Source: Tanypteryx hageni (lineage: Eukaryota; Arthropoda; Insecta; Odonata; Petaluridae). Taken from it: DNA of 64,000 nucleotides. Position 1 is the stretch's first letter, and each line of letters opens with the position of its first letter. Below are positions 54,871-64,000 of the stretch, piece by piece. The translations under genes and the position numbers were made by a program. The DNA lies in the NCBI GenBank assembly GCA_028673005.1, contig CM054114.1, positions 129,724,470 to 129,788,469 on the forward strand, in the 5' to 3' direction. The notes under the pieces were generated by a model that had not been told where the DNA came from, did not search any database, and worked only from the letters and a program-made list of their open reading frames with translations.

Positions 54871-57098
54871 CCGTCAGGTTGTTCGAGGGCGGTAAACTGA
54901 GCGACGGAAGGAAAAGCCTTTGCTTTCTCGGCAATTGGGCTGAATACAAATAATTAATCATAGTTTTTATCAGGTCTAAAGCTAATTAAAATTGGACCAA
55001 TAGAAATTCAATGTACATAAATTTCAATATCAGCAATTTCTTCATGTATCGTGGACGCATTTTGATATTTTATCATATTTTTATTTTGTAACAGTAACTT
55101 GCGGTACACGTTTGTACACATGTGTATAGAAATTTAGTTCAAAAGCTGGTGCTAGTCTCTACTTCACCTTTGAATCGATATCTAATACCTATGTTAACGA
55201 GATGCTCGGAAATACACGAGAGGTGGCGTATCCGTCTATCTGAGTACCTCCATAAACATCCATCTAAAGTTACGACTTCAGATATACATTCGCCATATAC
55301 GTTAACGTAGGTTAAGCATTAAACGTTTAGATTAGACTCCCGATTCTTTTCACTGGCGATTTAGTCTACGTACATTATTTAATGTTATATTTTCATCTGT
55401 ATAGGGTTTATTCTTAGCTGAACCCTTTTCACTTGTTTTGGTAAAAAAATCATTTCAGCCTAAAAATTTGTTCATGGTTACTGACTGACTGATTTATATT
55501 CAGCAATCAAACTAGGAGGGAGTGTACACATTTTCATTTGACAGAATGATTAAAAATTTTGAAGGTTTTAATAGCGACCATTTGTCACTTATCAAAGCAG
55601 GGATACCTATCTAAATAATGTGCTGAAGCACTACTCCAGTTGCTAGAAGAGTTGGGTGACAGAAAAAAAATTTTTATCTATTAATAGGAAGAATAAGCAT
55701 TTCGAGATCGAAAATTAATCCACCTTCTCCTGATTTAGAACTACCTGTTTCATCTCTTGATGATTCCCTTTAAAATTCTTTCCATCTTACGGAGCCTCCG
55801 TCTCAAACTAACTCATCCCTTTTAATTTCATTAACATTATCCCGATCCTTGTTTGCTCTGACTCGCTATCCTTCAAGATGTCACTATGAATTATAAGGTT
55901 TTGCCTCTCGCTATTTGATCGTCTTGCCCGTGCGACAAACCTCCGACAGCCCTTCTACACCTGACTTTTGATGAACGTATGGTTCCCCTCAGACGTACGA
56001 AGGATAATTGCCTTAAAGCCCTTAATAACAACCTAAGGGGTAGGGAGGAAACGAGCCGCTAGGGAGGGCGACAGGAGGAGAGGGGAGTCCTTAGGAAACT
56101 AGCTCCGCCGAAAACCCTCTGGCGGTGCTTTTCGGAACCTTGCGTGGAGAAGGTGAGGAGGATGAGGGTTTCCGAATGGAAAGGAATTACTGTAGGAGGG
56201 AGTGGGAGGTAGGTAAGGGGTGTCTCCGAGCGTTTATAAATTAGATTGGAGGATTCTTTGGACGGCGAAATTACGGGGTTGGTAATAAGGCAGAATTGGT
56301 TGGAAGTAAAAAAAATAAAAATTGGAATTTGTAATCGTGAGGGAGAGGGTGGTGTAGGCTTGGTATTTTTTAGAGAAAAAACGTGCCTTTTTATCATTCA
56401 TTTTTGAAAATTCGGGTGGCCGGCTTCCAAGCCGGAGATAAGGGCTCAACGTTGTCTAACAAATTTCATCTTCCCCTCCCTACTCTCTCTATCTCTCCCA
56501 GGTTCCGAAGAGAGAATTTTCATAATTATTCCCCTGCTATTTTCCTCCATCCCAATCCATATTTCCCTTTTCGTTCCCTACTCCGTATTTTTTTTCTCTC
56601 TCTTCCCCCCTTCCTATTGGCTAAAAATTTCCGTGGCAATCAAATTATTTGGTTCGATGACCGTCAGGGGGAGGAGGTGGCTTTTGTGAGAGTAGCGATA
56701 AGAGGGAAAAGGAAGGGGTGAAATTAAGAAAGGAACTTTCAATAAAAGAATAAAGTCGATTAAAAATTTAGGGGATGCTAATACGCGGTGCTCATTTTTT
56801 CAATAGTTTTATTTCTTCCGGCTGCCCTTATTGAGCGGCATGGTTCACATTTTTTCAAATGCCGAATTTGATGTGGTTTTGTAGTGCGATATAAGAGTTG
56901 TAATTTCAAAATTTATTTCCGGTAATTTGGCCGCCATGATTGCTAGATGCTACTCGGATATTCCATTTAAACCTCCTATTTTAATGAAAGCAAACATCAG
57001 TAATCATGATTGACCGATTCAACAAAAAATTTCCATTTCGTCGTATACTTCAGTAATAGACCCCAAGTATACAACATTAAAATAAATGCGTCCATATA
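54871..57098. other. Intergenic, nothing recognised
   Basis: 55980-56260 is GC-richer, and 56460-56620 is pyrimidine-rich. No gene is supported. Confidence 0.5.
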
Positions 57099-57427
57099 CA
57101 GTAGAACGCCGATTATCCGAATTGATTCGTGACAAGGATGGTTCGGATAATCGAAAATTCGGGTAATTGGATTAAGGAAAAAAACATTCTTATCCACGAA
57201 AAAACAATTTATTGATTATTGCACACTTTAAAGACATGATTGAATATTACGATGCACTCTTATCATAATAATAAAAATAATGAAGCTTTTAAAAAAGGTG
57301 TAACATGAAAAATGAATAAATGTGGAGGGGGGCTTACGTCAAAGACCGAGCCCGCATTCCTTGGTTGCGGTGATTCGGTTAATTGAAAATTCGGATAATC
57401 GGGATTCGGATAATCGGCGTTCTACTG
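57099..57427. mobile_element. Pogo/Tigger-type MITE (329 bp)
   Basis: The ends are CAGTAGAACGCCGATTATCC and its near-exact complement at the right, with TA on both sides (57097-57098, 57428-57429). ATTCGGATAATCG units repeat three times near the right end and twice near the left. There is no transposase. CAGTNGAAC..CGATTATCCG ends and a TA target site are characteristic of pogo-group elements. Confidence 0.85.
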
Positions 57428-57429
57428 TA

Positions 57430-58568
57430 ATAGAGATTTTCAATATAAAGATTTTGGTTGAGAGTTTGTCAACAACTAGAAAACCTATGAAAGAGTTCTT
57501 GGCACAAGAATTGTTCATTTCGTCTGGCATTTGTACAGACAAAAGTGCAAAACTAAATGCAACAGGCCAGCGTTTCTTAACATATGCTCCATATTGGTGA
57601 TTAGAAAACCAAGTTAACAGCTATATAGAAGTAATTCTGATGAAAGTGGAACTGCACCACATTTCCAAAGTGGTTAAAATCTGGAAAGTCTAACATATCC
57701 AAACGACAGTATTATTTTATCAATTTTTGATTCCCGATTGATTATTATTTGAATCTTATGGCATGTTTACAAATCAGAGTAGACAATAAAAGGTTATATA
57801 TTAAAAATTACCTTACCTTATATTATATTCAAAACTTCTGCTGCATTACCCATATATTTCTCAAGATAATTAATCGTTACGGCACTCTGATTTCAAATAT
57901 TTATTTACACCTATATTTGATGGAAAAAGAAAAAAAAACGTTAAATTGACTTATTCTGCAATGATTGGTAAATGAAATTGGAGTAAAAAACTCCGCAATA
58001 TTCAGGAATACCGAAAAAATTACAAGCATTTGAGATCTAATTACAGCAACAACTCGAAATGAAGGAGATCCAAGTCGATGTCCCGTTTGGGTCAATAATA
58101 TGCCCGTGCATCCTTGTTATTCAGAGGGTTATCAACAGTGTGAGAATAATTAACGAAAATTCATATCGAAATAAATATATTTGCAGGTACATTTCAAAAG
58201 CAAGGATATCATCGGTAGTTGCCTCATTCGCATGTAGGATGCAAACTTCTTAATTGCATCGAGCGAAGTGCAGACGTAAGCGTTTTTTTCGCCGCTACGA
58301 CGCATAAATATCCCCAAATTTGCATAATTTATGAAGCGACAGGCCGAGGATACCTTTTTCCCTAATCGATTCGTAGGCAAGAATTTAAGAAACTCAGAAT
58401 TCTCTACATAATTGCCACCACGAAAAATTCAGCCTTGGTTAGCCGAGAAAAATGAGATAATTAAATTGCTTGGCGACCATTCTATTCTGGTTCGTTCACG
58501 TTCTATCGCCTTCGAATTTTCACTTTTTTATGCCGCTCTTTAAACTCACATCGCGGCGTTGTAATTCC
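57430..58568. other. Intergenic, nothing recognised
   Basis: AT-rich sequence with no supported feature. Confidence 0.5.
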
Positions 58569-58745
58569 ATGACAGCCTGGCTCCTCCTCCTCGTTGCACG
58601 TTTTGCCGCGCACGGCTCGACGAAGATCATGATCCGCCGTGATTTATATGCTCTGAAAGCCCGGAGAAGCGAGGCGGGCGAGAACGGGTACCGTGAAGCA
58701 CTCGCTCCCTCATATTTGCCTCATACCTTACGTCGTGACGGATAA
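58569..58745 (+). CDS. Candidate short secreted peptide (58 aa), doubtful
   Basis: An ATG-started frame begins MTAWLLLLVARFAAHG, which looks like a signal peptide, followed by basic pairs (RR, RR, RR) and a stop. It lies in a CG-rich patch (58480-58820). I recognise no family. The longer frame from 58470 has a weaker N-terminus. A chance frame in GC-rich DNA is at least as likely as a gene. Confidence 0.15.
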   Translation: MTAWLLLLVARFAAHGSTKIMIRRDLYALKARRSEAGENGYREALAPSYLPHTLRRDG

Positions 58746-58960
58746 AGACTCGTTGATTTGGGGACGAATTCCGCGCGCGCAGCGGGAGCGCGAGTCTTTC
58801 TGATAATAAATCTTCCTCTCTGCAGTCCGTTCCCTATTATTTCCTCCCTATTTTGAACAAAGAAAAACCTTTAGCAGATATTCTAGTTATGTCTCACCAA
58901 CACCACGCAGAGGTGAATATATTATTATCCTTTTTTGTCAAACAAGTTCTCGAAGTTTAT

Positions 58961-59111
58961 ATATATGGATGTCAACAAGGTGTTGGGATGAGGAAACCCA
59001 GTGAACACTCACCAATCAGACGACTTCAGGTTGGCGAGGCCCCGGGGATGTCGAAGCGACACAGGTAAAAGAACACTAAAACACAGAAACACCTTGTTGA
59101 CATCCATATAT
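58961..59111. repeat. 24 bp perfect inverted repeat with 103-base spacer
   Basis: The left arm is 58961-58984 (ATATATGGATGTCAACAAGG...), and the right arm 59088-59111 is its exact complement. The spacer is GC-richer (GAGGCCCCGGGGATGTCG). This resembles a small foldback element or MITE. Confidence 0.85.
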
Positions 59112-59140
59112 CCATTTTACCTTTCCTTTTCCGTAAGCTG

Positions 59141-59141
<1 letters not shown>

Positions 59142-59207
<66 letters not shown>
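59142..59207. repeat. (TA)n microsatellite, 66 bp
   Basis: An uninterrupted run of TA dinucleotides. It gives a spurious poly-(IY) reading frame. Confidence 0.98.
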
Positions 59208-59210
<3 letters not shown>

Positions 59211-61689
59211 GACCGATAGAGTGAGTTAAGATTAAGGGATTATGCTACTTTGTGGCGTGCTTTCCTAGTGGTATAACAAAAACCGTTGGATAAACAGGTA
59301 CATTTATCCGGAATTTGTTTGACCGCATTTCTCCATAGCTCAGTATTTAAAATACGACAAAGATGGACGTATTTATCTAAATTTAAATTTTTGGATATTT
59401 TAGATCAACGTCTGAACGCTTGAGGAAAATGCTTTTGTAGCATTTTGTGCTTTCTCTGGTCAGAAATGATGTTGATAAGTCATTAATATAAGTTAACGAA
59501 GGAAGATGACATCTTTATTTATTACATCATGAAGTGCAATACGATTATAGTGAAAAATGGATCAGCTTGTTCGAAAAATATTTTTTTATTATCAAACTAA
59601 GAGCCTTTGGAAAATCTCTCTAAACTCCATATATTTACGAGCCAGTAGGTAATTAAATAATTCAATCCTTTAAAAATTTTATGATACAATTGACGTATTG
59701 ATATTGTTCTGTAATATTAAGAGAAAGTATTCCCATATTTTCAGTGATATCGTAAATTTATTTATTGAAATGAGAGATGCTTTTTGAATCGCAAGTTTAT
59801 GTATATGCTTGCATGCGTGTGCGCGTCTGTGAGCATATAATCAAAAGAAGGAATGGGAATGTAAGGCGTTTAGAAAACTTTTACTCATGAAATGTCAAAA
59901 ATGTTGATACATCAGATGCTGGAAAATACGGAAAGGATTTTAGAAATAATCTGCAGGAGTTTATGTTCCCTTTCATTCAAAACACGATCTGACACAATTA
60001 TTTTTGTATAGAGCTGTAAAATCCCGACCGCGAGAAAAATTATATATTTTGCCGAAAGCTACTGCAAAAAACGAATGCCGTTCGATAAAATGTCTCGGGA
60101 TAGAAAACATAGCCTTGGAATATCGCAACTTCGAGAAATAGTCATTTTAGCGACGGAAATTGCAGCGGGAGGAGGGTTTTTTGGTTTTCGAGGAGAGGTT
60201 TTCCAGGAGTATCGAAGCAGTAAATCTCCTGCGTCGCTATCTATCCCGCATCTGCCTGGTTATGACGCACAGCTTCCCAACTTCGGATGCGAAAGATTAA
60301 GGGAGAAGCGACAAAGTGAGAGGGAATACGGGCATCGGATTGGGCGGAGGAAGATCTCTGGGTAGCGGCCGGGTTTGGGGAACTCCTGCGGGATGGGTCT
60401 CGCAAGGATGAGACGGGGGAGGGGAAGTGATTCGTCGGTTTACGCGGCGGCGCGAGGGAGAGGAATGGACGGGAGCGATGATTAATCGATTATCGATACG
60501 TTTTCGGAGGGCGAGAGAAATGAGATTACGGTGCAATGTCAATTCAACGAAGGCGGAGTTGGTGGATGAGGCGGTGTCAGTTTTTCATTCCGAGAGATCC
60601 GGGAAACTTCGGGACTAGGGGGCGTGGAAATTCATAGCATTATGGAGTGGAATTTGTGGGATGAGCAAACGAGGCAAAATCAAGGAGAAATGGGTCGCGA
60701 GGGACGGGACGAGACCGGAACGATATCGCCTAAATACCAGAAAACTGATAATTAAAAACGGATGAAGTTTTTAGACGGACAAGGTGGAAAAGAGAACTCT
60801 AAAATTAATCCTCTTTTTTAATATAACGCTAATCTACATATATTTTTGTTGTTTGATCAATAAAATTTAAATGGATGTCCTCCTAAGGTGGCATGTTTTA
60901 ACTAGAACAGAGGTCTCATATTTGCGTCCCCATAGTTGTGAAAGTGCCGCCCTCTAATTACCTCGATTCTACTACAAGTAGGCCAAAGAAACCGTGGGGT
61001 GGAAAATAGATACGAAATAATAATAAATATTTTTAAATGTTAATATTATGTGATAAATTCATTTAATTAATATATTTATCATATTGAGACGCGAGCCCTT
61101 AAGTTTAAATGAAAGATCAGGCTCGTTATTATGCCATTTGTGTTTAACATTCTTGAAGTGGAATTTAAGTATGAGATGGAAACACGGATGTAAGCTCGGC
61201 TTTAAATAACGAGAAACTGATGCAAATAACAGATTAACATTCTGTTTCACGAACATGTTTTAGAAAAATTTAATTCAATCATTAGTTAGCGTTGATATGA
61301 TGTAAACACGATTAACGTCTATAATTTACACAAATTCAGTTAATATTACTGGAATAACGTTTCTTGCGTGGAGTAACGTTTTCTCTCTAGTAATTGCAAC
61401 TTCAATTCGAAATGATTTCTCTCAAGATGGTATTTGAAGCATGACGAAAATATTTTAAGAAAGAAGAAGCTGCGGCAAGGACAGGTCCAATTCCTCTCTA
61501 ATTTTTAGTATATTTTATTTTCATTGAGTTAAAAAGAAACAGCGATACATCTTTCGCCGCCCCTTAGAATAGCTTTTTATTTTTTAATCGTAAATATACC
61601 CTAAAAGATCGCTTTTGAGGGAGAGAAAGTTACGCATTTTTCGAGGGAAATGCGTTCGAAATTTATGAACGAACAAATAACCCGAGTCG
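59208..61689. other. Intergenic, CG-rich at 60060-60740
   Basis: 60060-60740 is CpG-rich with a 96-codon plus-strand frame (60075-60365) of no recognisable content. The flanks are AT-rich. No gene is supported. Confidence 0.4.
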
Positions 61690-62310
61690 AGGACGGAAAA
61701 CCGTGAGAGTGGCGCGCCGATGGAGATTAAGATTGGAAGAGAGGAAGAGAGATGGAGAAAGAGGGAGAGTGGCGTAATTGCATAGAAAGGCGAAAACATG
61801 GAGAATGGGAGAGAAAAAAGAGAGAAGTGAGAGAATATATCCATGGAGGGAGAATGGGAGTGAAAATGAGAGTAAGGAAGAAAAAGGGAGGGGGAAGGGG
61901 GAGAGGCCAAAAGAGGGAAGGAGGGAAAGAGCGGGTGGGGATGGAGATAGGAAGGGAAAGTTGGGGGAGGAGCAGATGGAGTGAGAGAGGGTAAGGTAAG
62001 AAAGAGATAAGAGGAATGGAATGAGGGTTTAAAATATGGATATATCGACGAAACGGATAGTTTAAGAATGTGTATGGAGGAAGAGGAAAAAAGAGTTAAT
62101 CGATAAAAAAATTGGTGAAAGACAACGAAAGGAGAATAGCAATGCAGTGGGAAAAGGAGACAGGAGAGGGATAAATGAAATTCTAATGTGAGAGAGATAT
62201 CAGAACGATTTCGGGGAAGTAATAAAGAAGAGGATGAAAGCCCGAAGTGCTGTTGTGAAGGATCAGTGAAGAAGAGAACCAAAAAAACTATGGAAGGAAC
62301 TGAAAATATT
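61690..62310. repeat. Purine-rich tract (0.6 kb)
   Basis: The plus strand is mostly GGGAGA/GAAAGA. The 243-codon minus-strand frame over it (61584-62315) is a Ser/Pro/Leu/Phe-rich artefact of the CT-rich complement. Confidence 0.8.
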
Positions 62311-63871
62311 TTCACTAATTTACACTAGAATTTAAAAGTCCTCTCTTCCGCACATTAAAGGTGACATTAAAAAAATCAAAACGTAATAATTATTACACGA
62401 AAAAATGTTAGTAAAATCCATATAAATTGCAAAACAGGTGACTTTTAATTCGACTTAGAACATAAAGGATTGAAATTAAAAATTATGAACATGTAGCACT
62501 AATTAGTAGGACGAATTGAAGTAATTATACAGTACTGGTTAGAAAAATAGCTGTGAGATCTAAAATATAAGAAATTAAACACTAGATTTTGAAGTGGGAT
62601 AAATGTTGGAAAAAGGGAATTATGAGAAGAAGAGTAAATGTTTTGTGGTGAGGCTTATGTGAAAGGGAAGAATAAGGGGTGAAAGAAGAGAAATGCGTTT
62701 TTAAGAGGAAGTGCGTGATCGTGAGGGGGAGAGAGAGGAAGGTGGAGGAAAAGCGATGGTTCAGGCGTGAGAGTTCTAAAAAAATGAGGGTTAAGAAGTT
62801 GCTCCATCTGTAGAGAGTGGTTGTAACCCTTTGCGTGAGACAAGGCTGCTTAAAGTGGGGAAGAGCAAGATTCCTCTTTCTTATATTTTTAAAAGAGAAG
62901 AATGGGGTTTGGGATGAGTGGTTTTCGAGATTTTCCTTTAATGGTTTTTATGGCCACCGAATAAGAAATTCAGCCTGGGAAGAGAGGTTCTCGAAATATT
63001 TTTTCTATCCATAATATGCCTTTATGGATTGTGGAGATTTTTGTTTTGACATGAAATGAATTGGAGATCGTCCAAGTTGAAATCATAGTCCATTCTTCGT
63101 ATTAGGAGTGCGTTTTGAATTGGGATTTTCATACTGAGTATATGTACATAAATAAATATAAACAGTAGTTATTTTTTGGACATCAATTAACAATTATCGT
63201 AATAATCATTAATGTTACATCTGACTGTCATACTTAAATCTTCTATAGGCATATAGAATTAATTAAATCTATATGAGGGTGTGATTGTGTGTCCTGCATT
63301 ATGCGCACAAAGGCGAGGAACATGCGATAGTAGAAGTTGAGTCGAAGAGGAAAGAACCCAGAAAAGTTCCAAACACGAGGCTAAAAATATTTTTACGGTC
63401 GAATTTCACATTATTTTGCGATGACGTATTTGCACCAGAGGATTTTCTAGATGAAAATTGAAATGGAATGGAATCGTAACTTTTCATGTTTTTTTTAAAT
63501 AAAACTTTTTACAGTTTTTTCACTTTTTATTCCCTAAGAGTGTCAAAATATACGTTTATCGCTCAAAAACACAAATCGAGGGAGCTACCGATAGTCTTTT
63601 TCAGCACCTGATTAGTTTATCATGCTCATGAGCACTTTAGAAGTTAACCTTACACTTTAAGTCTTGTAACCATAGAAACGTATTATTTGTATCGACGCGG
63701 ATTTGTTTCCAACATCGTTTCGCTCTAGAAACTTAACGAGATCCTTGTATAACATCAACTGATTTGATTCGTCATTTATTTTGTTTTGTATGAACTTTCC
63801 CTTTGTGATTCCATAAAAAAATAAAGAACATAATCCGTTATTAATCATTCTTCAATAATACTTCTTTGCAA
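62311..63871. other. Intergenic, nothing recognised
   Basis: 62620-62780 is again purine-rich, and the rest is AT-rich. No gene is supported. Confidence 0.5.
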
Positions 63872-63969
63872 GACTGCAGGATTCTTCCATCCGCCATTTC
63901 TCTCCGAATCGAGTCCAACACGATCATGAAGAGCGAACTCAAGTCGCTCATTAAGAGGGCGAGACAATG
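63872..63969 (+). CDS. Candidate terminal exon, doubtful
   Basis: TTCTTTGCAAGACTGCAG reads as a splice acceptor. After it, the frame ILPSAISLRIESNTIMKS, ELKSLIKRARQ and a TGA stop runs with GC-leaning third positions. The minus strand is also open here in two frames, so coding strand is uncertain. The window ends 31 bases later. No family is recognised. Confidence 0.2.
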
Positions 63970-64000
63970 AACTCTTCGAGCAATTTCGGCTTGTCTGCCA

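Noticed and set aside
61584..62315. 243-codon minus-strand open frame with hydrophobic runs
   Set aside because: Complement of a purine tract; low-complexity Ser/Pro/Phe/Leu composition, not a membrane protein.

Overview
This is a 64 kb piece of an arthropod nuclear genome, most likely an insect. The evidence is an AT-rich, gene-poor sequence, a complete torso-like (MACPF) gene, a spliced leucine-rich-repeat exon with GT..AG borders, and a dense mix of animal-type transposons: RTE and Jockey/CR1-group LINEs, tRNA-derived SINEs, and hAT, piggyBac, pogo/Tc-like and Mutator-like DNA elements. I cannot name the species. The transposon mix would suit a non-holometabolous insect such as a dragonfly or a bug, but that is a guess.

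Layout. 1-5 kb: AT-rich desert with two hAT-type MITEs. 5.2-6.2 kb: torso-like on the minus strand in one uninterrupted exon. 7-13 kb: LINE debris and two dispersed repeat families, here called R1 and R2. 14-15.2 kb: a 1.1 kb purine tract with a roughly 155 bp minisatellite. 16.2-18.1 kb: a stack of three nested repeats plus a perfect 4 x 44 bp tandem array. 19.3-23.3 kb: a broken CR1-group LINE, a SINE, a pogo-like MITE and a second 3' end of the same LINE. 27.4-31.9 kb: an RTE LINE with an intact ORF, a Jockey-group fragment and a MITE inside a hAT. 37.5 kb: a perfect 35 bp hairpin. 38.2-38.7 kb: a piggyBac-type MITE. 42.6-44.25 kb: a second R1 copy split by a 1.1 kb insertion. 46.9-49.7 kb: a SINE, a pogo relic, one LRR exon and a deleted Mutator-like element. 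53.2-54.9 and 61.7-62.3 kb: purine tracts. 57.1 kb: a pogo-like MITE. 59 kb: a 24 bp inverted repeat next to a (TA)n run. 63.87-63.97 kb: a weak candidate terminal exon.

Function. Only two host genes are visible: torso-like, which acts extracellularly in Torso receptor signalling (terminal patterning and growth control), and one internal exon of an unidentified LRR protein whose other exons must lie across long introns. They do not form a unit. Everything else supported is mobile DNA and its debris. The most informative signals are structural: conserved hairpins at LINE 3' ends, an intact RTE enzyme, a Mutator-like element with serially repeated ends and a lost catalytic residue, and a short module shared by otherwise different repeat families. 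I did not find a convincing new multi-gene system.
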